A stretch of DNA of 64,000 bases from Bacteroidota bacterium (GCA_021824635.1 JAKAKD010000061.1:1-64000); one strand, 5' to 3'; shown: positions 37,801 to 47,244, counted from the stretch's first letter. Notes: generated by a model not told the origin, from the sequence alone. Numbers and translations: made by a program.

Positions 37801-38298
37801 AGTAGACCGCGCTTTGGCATAATCATCATTAATGAGCGGTGTTGCTATTGGTCCGGCGGGACAAGCAGAAGTACAAATAAGTCCCTCGCTGTATTTAGCC
37901 AGCATTTCAAAATCAATTCTAGGGCGGTAATAAAAACCTTCAGTGTAACCGATAGTAGAAAGTTTTATCAAATTTTTATAGCCGATTTCATTTTTTGCAA
38001 GAAGCAAAAGATGATTGTACGGTTTCGCTTTTCTTTTTGGATAATCAGGATCATCACCTTTACGGTCAAAGCGTGTTCCATCAACAACAATATAGGCTTC
38101 CATTCCGATGATCGGTTTGATTCCAGCCTTCTTTGCTTTTTTGTAAAACTCACCTACGCCAAACATTACACCATGGTCGGTGAGTGCTACAGCATGCATC
38201 CCGTTTTTCTGTGCCGCATGAATTAAATCTTCAACCGTGCATGCACCATCCTGCAAACTGTAATGAGAGTGATTATGTAAGTGTATAAAATCCGACAT
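34840..38298 (-). CDS. dnaE: DNA polymerase III alpha subunit
   Basis: This is the replicative polymerase catalytic subunit (1152 residues from the ATG at 38298). The PHP domain starts IHLHNHSHYSLQDGA. The palm has GPGRGSAAGSIIAYVLGI and the metal aspartates in MPDIDVDFADDQRGEV (about residue 405). The helix-hairpin-helix, OB-fold (SVRACGVVTEVRTKIDKRGN) and C-terminal regions follow. The ATG has GGGG five bases upstream; an in-frame TTG 15 bases earlier is less likely. The next gene upstream is dut. Confidence 0.97.
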   Translation of the reverse strand: MSDFIHLHNHSHYSLQDGACTVEDLIHAAQKNGMHAVALTDHGVMFGVGEFYKKAKKAGIKPIIGMEAYIVVDGTRFDRKGDDPDYPKRKAKPYNHLLLLAKNEIGYKNLIKLSTIGYTEGFYYRPRIDFEMLAKYSEGLICTSACPAGPIATPLINDDYAKARSTAIRLKELFNDDFYLEIQDHGMEVEKPVLEGMPKLARDLGIKLVATNDIHYIEKDHSVAHNILIHLGDKTGTVDYKELRYGTDQIYFKSGDEMKKLFKNFHGAIENTIEIEQKINLQLDFSGHQFPQFPIPSNSKAKDLEEYFSQLAEERLEQKFKIITPEIDERFKFELQVIKEMGYAGYFLVVQDFINAAKQRGIPVGPGRGSAAGSIIAYVLGITNVDPLKYNLLFERFLNPARKTMPDIDVDFADDQRGEVITYVKEKYGEKSVAQIITFNRLSSKAVLKDVARVLKIPIPTVEKITKWIPSKFGRVYDLNQALNEVPELAWVNKSDDPQIHELIKYARILEGMNRNASKHAAGVVITPGEVSDFVPLATYGEDNSIVTQFNMKDLEEAGLLKMDFLGLRTLSIIRDTLELVKQTRKLEIDIDNIPTDDPKTYEMFSKGQTTAVFQFESAPMREYLKKLKPTSINDLAAMNALYRPGPMEFIDDFIARKHGKKQIVYLDPILEPILKETNGIIVYQEQVIQIANKVGNMSLAEADLLRRAMGKKDLKSMAEQKEKFLEGAVKNQISKKVAEEIFEAVDKFANYGFNKSHAVAYSIVAYQTAYLKAHYLEEFLAANLSNEYGNTDKVTNLLEDCRKLNVKVMPPDINNPTVKFNVKNKKIIFGMSAIKNVGVNAVEAIKVAHQKLGRSFKSIYDFCSNVDTRVVNKRALEGLVLSGAFDLCGGSRAQNFLAVEEALSFGSKAQSAKNSHTDSLFGGDSDAMHIHEPKLPEITPWEAKHRLAKEREVLGFYLTDHPLRKYEIEYRSFATVHLGETETYNYTESVRACGVVTEVRTKIDKRGNQMVFFKLDDFSGSCECLMFSKVYKTCEDLIIPESTILVAGRLESSGDAVKLHVDEALSLDDVKQKLTKRIGIIVDTSLHDRSKISDVKKLMEEYDGSMPVLVCLREEGINREFHINYKISFNSEFIPKIKKLLGEESVVYFPS

Positions 38299-38311
38299 TT
38301 TTCCCCTAATC

Positions 38312-38384
38312 AATTGCGAATTGCAAATGAATAATTGAGAATTACTTTTTTAATTCTCAATTCGCAATTCTAAATTCTCAATTA
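38312..38384. repeat. Palindromic AT-rich spacer between dut and dnaE
   Basis: AATTGAGAATTA (38333-38344) pairs with TAATTCTCAATT (38351-38362) over a six-base loop. Outside this, AATTGCGAATT (38312-38322) is the reverse complement of AATTCGCAATT (38360-38370), and the TCTCAATTA word recurs at 38376-38384. It nearly fills the whole intergenic region and just touches the dut stop. It resembles the short AATTCTCAATT-type palindromes dispersed in related genomes. Confidence 0.6.
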
Positions 38385-38837
38385 TTCTTTACCCGTGTGC
38401 CCAAAACCGCCTTCGCCTCGAGTGCTCTCATTCAGTTCATCTGTCACAATTAAATTTGCGCGGTAAACTTTTGATAAAATCATTTGAGCAATTCTATCGC
38501 CGCGTTTTATTATAAAATCATCTTCGCCAAAATTGAATAAAATTACTTTGATTTCTCCGCGGTAATCCGAATCAATTGTACCGGGAGAATTTAAAACACC
38601 GATACCATTTTTAACAGCCAGGCCGCTTCTTGGTCTTATTTGAATTTCATAACCTGCTGGAATTTCTACTCGCAGATTTGTCGGCACTAAACCAACTTTA
38701 CCTTTTTCAATTTTTATTTCAGACTCAACGGCTGCGCGCAGATCTAATCCGCTGCTGCCATCGGTTGCGTATTCAGGCAAGGGTATATCTGAAAATAAAT
38801 TTGTAACATGCTGAATTTTTATTTGGATCGGTTCCAT
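38382..38837 (-). CDS. dut: dUTP diphosphatase
   Basis: This is a trimeric dUTPase (151 residues), which hydrolyses dUTP to dUMP and prevents uracil incorporation into DNA. The five motifs are present: GSSGLDLRA, RPRSGLAVKNG, GVLNSPGTIDSDYRGEI, RGDRIAQMIL and the C-terminal arm STRGEGGFGHTG. It neighbours dnaE, a functionally sensible pair. Confidence 0.97.
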   Translation of the reverse strand: MEPIQIKIQHVTNLFSDIPLPEYATDGSSGLDLRAAVESEIKIEKGKVGLVPTNLRVEIPAGYEIQIRPRSGLAVKNGIGVLNSPGTIDSDYRGEIKVILFNFGEDDFIIKRGDRIAQMILSKVYRANLIVTDELNESTRGEGGFGHTGKE

Positions 38838-38923
38838 ATCATTCTTGAATTTTGTGATGGGAAATTAATACAAAAGAAAAATTTATTCTGCTTGCTTTTA
38901 AAATAGTTTAAGAAGATTAAAAA

Positions 38924-40387
38924 CTACTTGACACGCAAAAGCATTTTTGCTAAACGGACAATTTCACTTTTCTCTACTACATGCATTGCCAAGAGTGAAA
39001 CAATAAATCCAGCCAACAGAACTATTTTGTAAATGAAATTAAGTCCGACCTGATAATACAAGTAATAGTAGAGTAAACAGGTGATGGAAATCAATACGAG
39101 TATTTTGAAAATTTTTCCGAACTCATATTTAATCGGATAATATTTTTGCGAGAAGAAATAGAGACCCACCGCCATGACAATATAACTAGCAAGAGTTGCA
39201 AGAGCAGCGCCTATAATTCCGAGCAAAGGAATTAACAAAATATTAACAACAACATTTACCAAAGCTCCCGCGCCGGTTACGTAAGGGAAATATTTCGTCT
39301 TCTCCTCAATGTAAATTCCAGCTTGAAAATTATAGTAAATTCCGTTGAAGAGATAAGCAAGAAGTATTATTGGAACGATTGTTATTCCGCTTAAATATTC
39401 TTTTCCAATAATTGATTTACCGGGAAGAAATTCGAAACGAGCAAAGTCTTCCACAAAAAGTGTAAGAAGAACCCAGATTAGACTAGAGACAATCATGAAT
39501 AAAGTGAGAACCTTGGCAAATAACTCTTTCGCATTTTTTTCTTTAGCATTATTTAAGAAGAAAGGCTGCCACGCAAATTGAAACATAGAAGCAAATAGCA
39601 TCATAAAAATACCAAGCTTATAGTTGGCTTGATAAATTCCAAGAGTTGATTCATTCGTCATCGCCAGAACTACCGGACGGTCAACAACTTGCACAATCAT
39701 TGCAGCCATACTTGCCGGCAAATACGGCAATCCAAACCATAAATACTTCTTCAATAACTCTTTATCAATTTTTAGATGCAGCATTTTGAATATATCTGGA
39801 GTTAATACAATAAACGAAAATGCCGATGCAATTAGATTTGCAATAAAGATCGCTTCAATTCCCATTTTGTATTTGAGAACAAGAATGAAGTTAAGTGCAA
39901 TATTTATAAGAATGTTTGTGAGTTTGATAGCCGTAAACTTACCGGCTTTTCTTTCCAAGCGTAGATTTGCAAAAGGCACTATAGCGAGCGTATCAAAAAT
40001 CAAAATTAGAATTAGGTAGTAGTACAGTTTTGTTAACTCAGTGGGAATTTCCATTACATAACTAAGCGGAGTTTTCAATAAGTAAAGAATAACCGACAGT
40101 GCGATTGAAGTGAGAAAAACAAAAAGGAATGCTGTGGAAAATATTTTCTTCTTCTCGCTTTTATCATTCAAGGATGCGTATTTCATAAATGCGGCATCCA
40201 TTCCATAAATAAAAACAATATTTAGAAAGGCGAGATATGCATATATGTTCGAGTAGATTCCAAAATCGTGTGTGTTGATTACGTTTGTATAAAATGGGAC
40301 GAGAAAAAATCCAAGAAATCTTCCGATGATAGTACTAATGCCGTATATGGCAGTGTCTTTGGTTAGTTCTTTTATTTTTTCAATCAT
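38924..40387 (-). CDS. Oligosaccharide flippase (Wzx/MATE-like)
   Basis: This 487-residue inner-membrane protein has about 14 helices. It belongs to the polysaccharide-transporter superfamily that flips undecaprenyl-linked glycans across the inner membrane. It begins MIEKIKELTKDTAIYGISTIIGRFLGFFLVPFYT, a typical N-terminus, with GAGALVNVVVNILLIPLLGIIGAALATLASY in the C-half. It is separated from the main polysaccharide locus by the thioesterase and accA genes. It is the first of three flippases in the window. Confidence 0.92.
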   Translation of the reverse strand: MIEKIKELTKDTAIYGISTIIGRFLGFFLVPFYTNVINTHDFGIYSNIYAYLAFLNIVFIYGMDAAFMKYASLNDKSEKKKIFSTAFLFVFLTSIALSVILYLLKTPLSYVMEIPTELTKLYYYLILILIFDTLAIVPFANLRLERKAGKFTAIKLTNILINIALNFILVLKYKMGIEAIFIANLIASAFSFIVLTPDIFKMLHLKIDKELLKKYLWFGLPYLPASMAAMIVQVVDRPVVLAMTNESTLGIYQANYKLGIFMMLFASMFQFAWQPFFLNNAKEKNAKELFAKVLTLFMIVSSLIWVLLTLFVEDFARFEFLPGKSIIGKEYLSGITIVPIILLAYLFNGIYYNFQAGIYIEEKTKYFPYVTGAGALVNVVVNILLIPLLGIIGAALATLASYIVMAVGLYFFSQKYYPIKYEFGKIFKILVLISITCLLYYYLYYQVGLNFIYKIVLLAGFIVSLLAMHVVEKSEIVRLAKMLLRVK

Positions 40388-40434
40388 TTTAACACAATAT
40401 CAAACCGGAGAAAACTCCGGCAAACTTTCAAAAA

Positions 40435-40848
40435 TTATTTGCTAAAATATTTTGTTAGCGCTTCAACATAAATTTTGGGCGGGCGCACGGCTTTCTTTGT
40501 ATCTGTACGGATAAATACGTGCGTTGTAAAACCTTCGGCAATTAATTCATCTGTGCCTTTCCGCTTAACTGAATATTCGATATGAACCTTTGGTGAATGC
40601 AACTCTTTAACCGTTGCATGAATCTGCAAAACGTCATCATATACAGCGGGAATAAAATATTTCAAACCGGCTTCAATCAACGGTAATTGGTATCCGTTCT
40701 TTTCAACCTCTGAATAAGCCAAACCGGCAGCTCGCAACAATTCTGTTCTGCCAACTTCAAAGTATTCTAAATACTTTCCGTTATAAACGAATTGCATTTT
40801 GTCTGTATCTGCGTAACGGACTCGAATTTCTGTAGTGTGAGTGAGCAT
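40435..40848 (-). CDS. Acyl-CoA thioesterase (YbgC/FadM family)
   Basis: This 137-residue hotdog-fold thioesterase hydrolyses acyl-CoA. The catalytic region is RVRYADTDKMQFVYNGKYLEYFEVGR, with the active Asp16. The C-terminal strand is HVFIRTDTKKAVRPP. A 104-base gap separates it from accA. The substrate is not predictable from sequence. Confidence 0.9.
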   Translation of the reverse strand: MLTHTTEIRVRYADTDKMQFVYNGKYLEYFEVGRTELLRAAGLAYSEVEKNGYQLPLIEAGLKYFIPAVYDDVLQIHATVKELHSPKVHIEYSVKRKGTDELIAEGFTTHVFIRTDTKKAVRPPKIYVEALTKYFSK

Positions 40849-40952
40849 AAAGTAGTCTGAAGTTTATCTGTTAGAGATCGTATAAAAAACACTGTTCACA
40901 AAATTCAGAAAAAATTAATTAGCTGATATTTGCATTTTGTAACCGGCATTGC

Positions 40953-41903
40953 TCACTCTATGAATTCGCCCATCTTTGCAAATTTTTCTAAACGATTCTG
41001 CACCAATTTTTCCGGTTTAATTTTCAATAGCGTTTCAAGTTCTTCTTTGAGTGCTGCCTTGAGTGTGCTTGCCATTTGTGAATGATCTTTATGAGCTCCG
41101 CCCAGAGGTTCAGGAACAATCCGGTCAATTATACCTTGAGCCAATAAATCTTCGGCTGTAAGTTTTAGTGCCTCGGCTGCAGTTTCTTTATACTCCCAGC
41201 TGCGCCACAAAATGCTTGAACAAGATTCCGGACTGATTACCGAATACCAAGTATTTTGAAGCATTAAAATTCTGTCGCCGACACCAATTCCTAATGCACC
41301 TCCGCTAGCGCCTTCCCCAATTATAGTAACAATTATCGGCACGCGTAAACGGCTCATTTCAAAAAGATTTTTGGCAATTGCTTCGGCTTGTCCGCGCTCT
41401 TCAGCTTCAAGACCTGGATAAGCGCCGGGAGTATCAATCAAAGTGATTACAGGAATTTTAAATTTCTCAGCAAGCTTCATTAAACGCAATGCCTTGCGGT
41501 AACCTTCCGGATTAGACATTCCAAAGTTTCGGTACACGTTCGATTTTGTATCTCGTCCTTTCTGATGACCGATTATCATTACTTTTTGATCGTCAATTTT
41601 TGCAAAGCCGCCGACAATTGCTTTATCGTCTTTGTAAAATCTATCTCCATGAAGCTCAATAAAATTTTCGGTGATCATGTAGATATAATCGAGAGTATAA
41701 GGGCGTTCAGGATGACGCGCAAGTTGAACGCGCTGCCAGCGTGTCAAATTTTCATAAATCTCTTTTTTCAAATCGAGCACCTTTTCTTCGAGAGTTTTAA
41801 CCTCTTTTGCGATGTCTAAACGTCCTTCATACTTTCGCATCTCTTCGATTTTATTTTCAAGCTCTATGATTGGTTTTTCAAAATCCAATATATTTTTTGC
41901 CAT
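40953..41903 (-). CDS. accA: Acetyl-CoA carboxylase carboxyltransferase subunit alpha
   Basis: This 316-residue alpha subunit of the carboxyltransferase makes malonyl-CoA with AccD, the first step of fatty-acid synthesis. Conserved: the N-terminal coiled-coil, the [20 protein letters not shown] and [19 protein letters not shown] blocks, and [17 protein letters not shown] with [14 protein letters not shown]. accD is not in the window. Confidence 0.97.
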   Translation of the reverse strand: MAKNILDFEKPIIELENKIEEMRKYEGRLDIAKEVKTLEEKVLDLKKEIYENLTRWQRVQLARHPERPYTLDYIYMITENFIELHGDRFYKDDKAIVGGFAKIDDQKVMIIGHQKGRDTKSNVYRNFGMSNPEGYRKALRLMKLAEKFKIPVITLIDTPGAYPGLEAEERGQAEAIAKNLFEMSRLRVPIIVTIIGEGASGGALGIGVGDRILMLQNTWYSVISPESCSSILWRSWEYKETAAEALKLTAEDLLAQGIIDRIVPEPLGGAHKDHSQMASTLKAALKEELETLLKIKPEKLVQNRLEKFAKMGEFIE

Positions 41904-41908
41904 TTTGA

Positions 41909-43894
41909 TTACATCCTAAAAAACATTTTTGAAATCGTTTTCCCCAGAATTTCAAGATCGAGCCAAATATTTTGATTTTTGGCATAAAAGATATCAAGTT
42001 TTTTCATTTCTTCTTTATCGGATTGGGATAAATTTTCAATGAACCAAAAACCGGTCAATCCTTTTTTACCCACATACAATTCGCCATGGTAAGACAATTC
42101 TTGCGGTCCGACAAAACTTTTTTTAGCTGCAAAAACACTCGGGGTTTCAAGAATGAATTGAGAAAATTTACTTTTTTCCGAGGCGGACTTCGTAAATAAA
42201 TATATGAAAGGATAGACCAAAAACAAAATTAAGATACTTAAGACAAGATCAAATGATCGCTTGGAAGCGCGGTGAAGATAAGAAGAAATATTGTATTGCA
42301 CTTTTAGTAGAGGAATATCGTCAAGCATAGTTATAGCGGATTTGCCTACAAGATAATCCGACTCCTTTCCGGCAACAAGGAACTCAACATTCTCGCCCTG
42401 GCATTCAGCCACAACGGCAAACATTTGATTAAATGAAAGATCGTCTGAAGAAAAAATTACTTTATCAATTTTTTCATCAGCAATTATTTTTTTAATGTTA
42501 TCAACCGCTCCAAGAATTTTGAAATTGCCTATACTCCCGCCGATATTTTTCCTCGTTAATCCTATTAATCCAACAACTTGGTACAGTCTAGTAAAAGTTG
42601 ATTTTAACTTTGCGGCAAGTTCTTCCGCTTTTTTTTCACTTGCTACAATCAGTGTGCGGGATTTTCTAGTATCGGTTTCCAAACCCAATTTGAAAATCAC
42701 CTTTGAAGCAATCCGCCATAACAAAAACGCCGCAAGCGCAACTCCGTAAGTTATTAGCACAACCGCACGACTAAACGCAAACTGCTTAAAAAAGTAAGTA
42801 AGGGCGGAAAGAAAAATTAACCCATACAAAAGCGAAAAGAATGTCCGGAGAATTGAAAATGAATTTTTCTTGTAAGCTCCCCCGATTGTTGAAATAAATA
42901 TCTGAATCAGCGCAGGTACAAAATAAATCCATGGCAAAGCAAAAGCCGGAAAGCCGGTCCAATGCTTGTTTGCATAAATTTTTTCAGCAAGAAAAACCGA
43001 ACCGGAAAAGATTAAAAAATCAATAACAATTGAGATAATAGAGAGCTTAAACACATTTGCAAACGCAATCAATTTGCGAAAAAGAATTGCCGCCTGTAAA
43101 ATTGATTCGACTAGAAAAGAGGAAGAAAAATGTTTTCGCACAAAGAGATGCATTGCATTATAAAAAACTTTTGTTTCGTCAATACTGCTGCGCTTTGTGC
43201 TTTCTCCTTTGTAATGAATTATCTCTGTGGAATGAACATAATAAACTTTGTAGTTTGATTTTTGCACTCTGTAACAGAGGTCCAAATCTTCCCCGTACAT
43301 AAAAAACTGTTCATCAAAACCGCCGACTTTTTCAAAAACATCTTTTCTGATCATCAGAAATGCGCCGCTGATCGCATCAACTTCGTATGTTTGATTTTCG
43401 TTGAGATAAGTAAGATTATAACGTGCAAATGTGCGGCTTTTAGGAAAAAGTCTGCTCAATCCAATTATTTTTGTAAATGAAGTCCATGGACCGGGAAAAC
43501 TTCTTCTGCATGCAAGCTGAAGTGTGCCGTCGGGATTAAGAACTTTACAGCCAGCAATTCCAACTTGAGGTGTTTTCTCAAAAAACTCAATCATTTTAGA
43601 AAAAGTATCTTCGCGAACAATTGTATCGGGATTAATCAATAAAAAATATTTCCCGGATGCTATTTTCATGGCTTGATTGTTTGCCGAACCAAAGCCTACA
43701 TTATATTTGTTTGCAATCAATTTTACGTTTGGAAATTTTTCGCGGAGTATTTCAACGCTGCCGTCATCGGAAGCGTTATCAACTACAATTATTTCTGTGG
43801 AAATATTTTTTGCGGAAATACGTATTGAATCGAGAAGGTTGAGCAGAAATTCTTTTACGTTATAGTTAACAATTATTATAGAAAGATCAATCAT
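41909..43894 (-). CDS. GT2 glycosyltransferase fused to a degenerate phosphoglycosyltransferase
   Basis: This is a 661-residue fusion. Residues 1-235 are a GT2 glycosyltransferase ([21 protein letters not shown], then [11 protein letters not shown]). Residues 255-400 carry about five membrane helices. Residues 411-530 form a CoA-binding/Rossmann-like region as in polyprenyl-P glycosylphosphotransferases. Residues 545-661 match only the two ends of a bacterial sugar transferase domain: [35 protein letters not shown] and WLDLEIL. The central 75 or so residues with the KFRTM and LDEIPQ catalytic region, present in the paralogues at 44633-46036 and 49558-50961, are missing. The start at ATG 43894 is chosen because an upstream extension would overlap the preceding gene. 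It is eight bases after that gene. Confidence 0.85.
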   Translation of the reverse strand: MIDLSIIIVNYNVKEFLLNLLDSIRISAKNISTEIIVVDNASDDGSVEILREKFPNVKLIANKYNVGFGSANNQAMKIASGKYFLLINPDTIVREDTFSKMIEFFEKTPQVGIAGCKVLNPDGTLQLACRRSFPGPWTSFTKIIGLSRLFPKSRTFARYNLTYLNENQTYEVDAISGAFLMIRKDVFEKVGGFDEQFFMYGEDLDLCYRVQKSNYKVYYVHSTEIIHYKGESTKRSSIDETKVFYNAMHLFVRKHFSSSFLVESILQAAILFRKLIAFANVFKLSIISIVIDFLIFSGSVFLAEKIYANKHWTGFPAFALPWIYFVPALIQIFISTIGGAYKKNSFSILRTFFSLLYGLIFLSALTYFFKQFAFSRAVVLITYGVALAAFLLWRIASKVIFKLGLETDTRKSRTLIVASEKKAEELAAKLKSTFTRLYQVVGLIGLTRKNIGGSIGNFKILGAVDNIKKIIADEKIDKVIFSSDDLSFNQMFAVVAECQGENVEFLVAGKESDYLVGKSAITMLDDIPLLKVQYNISSYLHRASKRSFDLVLSILILFLVYPFIYLFTKSASEKSKFSQFILETPSVFAAKKSFVGPQELSYHGELYVGKKGLTGFWFIENLSQSDKEEMKKLDIFYAKNQNIWLDLEILGKTISKMFFRM

Positions 43895-43901
43895 CGCGTC
43901 T

Positions 43902-44618
43902 TTATTTGAGTGAGCCAAAAATACTTTTACAACGTAGTTTCCAAACCATAAAAACTGCTTCACGAACAATTTTCTTTGACATTTTTGATGTTCCTTGAAC
44001 TCTGTCTGTAAAGGTGATCGGGACTTCAAGCAAGCGGAAACCTTTTTTCCAAGCTTTATAATTCATCTCTATCTGGAATGAATATCCGTTTGAATGAATT
44101 GCGTTGAGATCAATTGATTCTAAAACTATTCTACGAAAACATTTGAACCCGCCCGTTCCATCTTTTACAGGCATTCCGGTAATAATTCTTGTGTAGAGAT
44201 TCGCAAAATAACTTAAGAGCAGTCTTCTAATTGGCCAATTAATTACGCGTACACCGTGAATGTAGCGGCTTCCAATTACCAAATCGTATTCTTTAATTTT
44301 TTCTAGAAACCGTTGTAATTCTTTTGGATCGTGAGAGTAATCTGCGTCCATTTCAATTGCAGCTTCATAGCCATTAGAAAGTGCATATTTGAAACCGGCT
44401 ACATAAGCGGTACCCAAACCCATTTTTCTTTCCCGCTTAATAATTTTTACACGCGGTTCTTTTTCACCAACGCCTTCAACATACTGCGCAGTACCGTCGG
44501 GAGAATTATCATCAACCACCAATATATCCAGGTCATGATACATATTTAGCAGATCCAAAAGCAGTTTCTGGATGTTATGAATTTCGTTATATGTTGGAAT
44601 AATTACAATTGCTTTCAT
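43902..44618 (-). CDS. Polyprenol monophosphomannose synthase-like GT2
   Basis: This 238-residue GT2 of the DPM1 type is predicted to transfer a sugar (commonly mannose) from a nucleotide sugar to polyprenyl phosphate. It contains IIPTYNEIHNIQKLL, VVDDNSPDGTAQYV, the metal-binding EMDADYSHDP, and VIGSRYIHG. There is no C-terminal membrane domain. The donor sugar is not known. It sits between two phosphoglycosyltransferase-family genes on the minus strand. Confidence 0.88.
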   Translation of the reverse strand: MKAIVIIPTYNEIHNIQKLLLDLLNMYHDLDILVVDDNSPDGTAQYVEGVGEKEPRVKIIKRERKMGLGTAYVAGFKYALSNGYEAAIEMDADYSHDPKELQRFLEKIKEYDLVIGSRYIHGVRVINWPIRRLLLSYFANLYTRIITGMPVKDGTGGFKCFRRIVLESIDLNAIHSNGYSFQIEMNYKAWKKGFRLLEVPITFTDRVQGTSKMSKKIVREAVFMVWKLRCKSIFGSLK

Positions 44619-44632
44619 ATTCTACTTTCCAA

Positions 44633-46036
44633 TTAATCGTAGTGCCCTTTTCCAAAAAGCACAACAAAAATAGTTCTAAAAAGAATTTTAAAGTCCATCC
44701 TCAAACTCATATTCTCAATATAAAATAAATCGTAACGAAGTTTTACTTTTACATCTTCTATTGTCTCGTCATATTTATGTTTTACCTGAGCCCAGCCAGT
44801 TATTCCCGGTCTTACTTTTAGCCGGCGTTTATAGAGAGGAATTTCATTAGACAGTTTTTCCACAAAGAAAGGACGTTCCGGTCTAGGACCAACAAAACTC
44901 ATGTCTCCTCTTAAAATATTTATTGCTTGAGGAATTTCATCAAGCCTTATCTTACGCATAAATTTTCCGACTTTCGTAATTCGTGGATCATCTTTAGTTG
45001 ACCAAACCGGACCGGAATGTTTTTCCGCATCTACAACCATTGTTCTAAATTTTATAATTTTAAAAACTTTTCCGTTCATACCGGCGCGTTCTTGTTTGTA
45101 GAATATGGGACCTTTGCTTTCTAATTTTATTAGGAGTGACGCTACTAATGTTGCAGGAGAAGTAATAATAATAAGCATGAACGAAAGGATAATATCCATC
45201 AATCTTTTTATTTTTTTCTCCCACTCCGGCATCAGTTCCGGCATAACGTCAATCAACGGCATCCCGTATATTTGAGAAGTGCGAACTTGTCCGCTTATTA
45301 TTTCGTAAAGATCCGGAACGATTTTTATCTCAACATTCTTACCTTCACACCGAGCAATAACTTCTAGAATAGTCTCTTCGTGGTGTTTCTCCAGAGAGAT
45401 GATAACGTTTTTGATATTATTCTCATCAATAATCTTTTCAAGATCTGTTACTACACCTTTAACTTTAATGCCGTTATATTCTTTATTGATATTTTCATAT
45501 AGAGCAGCGGCGTAGGCAACTACATCGATTCCAAGAGCACGATGATTTTTAATCGTATTGTAAAGATTTTGAGACTTAGGATTGAAACCTACAATAACAG
45601 CATTTCTTCTTCCAATTCCCCTTACAAGTAAATTCCTTTGAACACTCCGTACTGTTAATCGTCCGGCACCTACAATCAGAAGAAATATCCCCCAATAAAT
45701 GAATATAAAAAAACCGAATGGGGAAGAAACACCACGACTGTAATCATCATACAGAATCAGAAAGAGGAGGAAAAATATACCCACGAATGTAGATTTGAAT
45801 AAAGTGGAAAGTTCGTCAAATCGAGAAGACGCAAACCATGTTCTGTACATTCCTACAAAAGTAAAAATAATTAGCCAGTAGATATAAAGAGCAACCATTG
45901 GAAGAAGAACATCCGGCTGAGAGATTAATTTAAACCAGCCTGTCTCTACCCTTAAATAAAAAAAGAGCAATAATGAAAGATTTATTGTTAAAAAATCCGT
46001 AAACAGTATTAAAAATTTTTCTACTTTCTTATTCAA
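44633..46036 (-). CDS. Polyprenyl glycosylphosphotransferase (exopolysaccharide initiation)
   Basis: This 467-residue membrane enzyme attaches the first sugar-1-phosphate to undecaprenyl phosphate. There are about four N-terminal helices, a CoA-binding-like region (NAVIVGFNPKSQNLYNTI) and an intact C-terminal catalytic domain: KRLMDIILSFMLIIITSP, GPIFYKQERAG, FKIIKFRTM, KIRLDEIPQAINILRGDMSFVGPRPERP, RPGITGWAQV. The catalytic Asp-Glu pair is LDEIPQ. It overlaps the upstream oxidase gene by four bases. Confidence 0.95.
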   Translation of the reverse strand: MNKKVEKFLILFTDFLTINLSLLLFFYLRVETGWFKLISQPDVLLPMVALYIYWLIIFTFVGMYRTWFASSRFDELSTLFKSTFVGIFFLLFLILYDDYSRGVSSPFGFFIFIYWGIFLLIVGAGRLTVRSVQRNLLVRGIGRRNAVIVGFNPKSQNLYNTIKNHRALGIDVVAYAAALYENINKEYNGIKVKGVVTDLEKIIDENNIKNVIISLEKHHEETILEVIARCEGKNVEIKIVPDLYEIISGQVRTSQIYGMPLIDVMPELMPEWEKKIKRLMDIILSFMLIIITSPATLVASLLIKLESKGPIFYKQERAGMNGKVFKIIKFRTMVVDAEKHSGPVWSTKDDPRITKVGKFMRKIRLDEIPQAINILRGDMSFVGPRPERPFFVEKLSNEIPLYKRRLKVRPGITGWAQVKHKYDETIEDVKVKLRYDLFYIENMSLRMDFKILFRTIFVVLFGKGHYD

Positions 46037-47244
46037 GAAAAATCCCGGGAAAATTTTTTCAAAACTTTTTCAGAAATAAAATCTCCAATTGAAAGAGAAG
46101 CAGTTGCCGCCGGAGAAGGAGCGTTACAAACATGTATAACATTTTTATCCTCTACAATATAAAAATCATCCAACAAACTTCCGTCTTTAATACAAGCCTG
46201 AGCACGAACTCCGGCTCCTCCCGGAATAAGATCATCTTCAAGTATTTCCGGAATTAATTTATTCAGTGCCTTCACAAAAGCTTTTTTATTATATGAACGA
46301 TAAAACTCCCCTAGTCCCATCTTCCAATGCTTTCTTATCATTGTATGAAAACCTCCCCAGGAAAAAGTTTCAATTGTATCCCGTAAATTAAAACTAGTTT
46401 TGGTGTAACCTTCTCTTTTAAAAGAGAGCACGGCATTAGGTCCGCATTCAACTTCACCGTCAATCATTCTGGTAAAATGAACACCAAGAAATGGAAATGT
46501 CGGATCGGGTACAGGATAAATGAGCGAGTTTACTATTTTTTTTTTCTCTTCCTTTAATTTGTAATACTCGCCCCGGAATGGAATTAAACGCAATGGTAAA
46601 TCCGCGTGGGTTATTTTAGCAATTCTATCTGCAAATAAACCGGCACAAGTAACAATCACTTTAGTTTGATAAGAATTTTCATTTGTAATTACTTCGCATT
46701 CATCATTCTTCACAATAATATTTTCAACTTTACTGCCGAAAATAATCTTGGTATTAAAGCGTTTGATCAATTCAAGATATTTTTCGGAAACTTCCGTGTA
46801 ATCAATAATTCCAGTTTGAGGAACAAATATTCCGGCAACACCGTCAGTGTGAGGTTCTATTTCAAGAAGTTCTTGCTTGTTAAGTTTTCTTAAACCTTGA
46901 AGACCATTTTGCTGACCGCGCTTAAAAATATTTTCCATTGCTGGAATCTCATTTTCTGAAGTTGCTACAATAACTTTCCCGCAAATATTGTAACGGACAT
47001 CGTTCTCTCTGCAAAAATCGATAAGCATTTTGTAGCCGTTTACACAATTCTGGGCTTTCAAACTTCCAGGTTTATAGTAGATTCCTGAATGTATTACACC
47101 ACTGTTATTCCCCGTTTGATGTTTTGCAACGCCATCTTCTTTTTCAAGAATTAAAAGTTTAAGGTCACGGTTTTTTTGCAGAATTTTTAGTGCCGAAGCA
47201 AGCCCAACAATTCCAGCCCCAACAATAATTACATCATATTTCAT
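46033..47244 (-). CDS. lhgO: L-2-hydroxyglutarate oxidase family flavoprotein
   Basis: This 403-residue FAD-dependent oxidoreductase is similar to LhgO, which oxidises L-2-hydroxyglutarate to 2-oxoglutarate. The dinucleotide motif VGAGIVGLASA is at 8-18, then HQTGNNSGVIHSGIYY, and GGAGVRAQACIKDG near the end. It lies inside a polysaccharide locus and overlaps the glycosylphosphotransferase gene (ATGA), so a sugar-acid or carrier-related substrate is also possible. It is divergent from the O-antigen ligase-like gene across a 233-base spacer. Confidence 0.88.
   Translation of the reverse strand: MKYDVIIVGAGIVGLASALKILQKNRDLKLLILEKEDGVAKHQTGNNSGVIHSGIYYKPGSLKAQNCVNGYKMLIDFCRENDVRYNICGKVIVATSENEIPAMENIFKRGQQNGLQGLRKLNKQELLEIEPHTDGVAGIFVPQTGIIDYTEVSEKYLELIKRFNTKIIFGSKVENIIVKNDECEVITNENSYQTKVIVTCAGLFADRIAKITHADLPLRLIPFRGEYYKLKEEKKKIVNSLIYPVPDPTFPFLGVHFTRMIDGEVECGPNAVLSFKREGYTKTSFNLRDTIETFSWGGFHTMIRKHWKMGLGEFYRSYNKKAFVKALNKLIPEILEDDLIPGGAGVRAQACIKDGSLLDDFYIVEDKNVIHVCNAPSPAATASLSIGDFISEKVLKKFSRDFS

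Noticed and set aside
37744-38226. 160-codon plus-strand open frame opposite dnaE
   Set aside because: It is antisense to the conserved PHP domain of DnaE, shows no family resemblance and has no ribosome-binding site; a shadow of the real gene.
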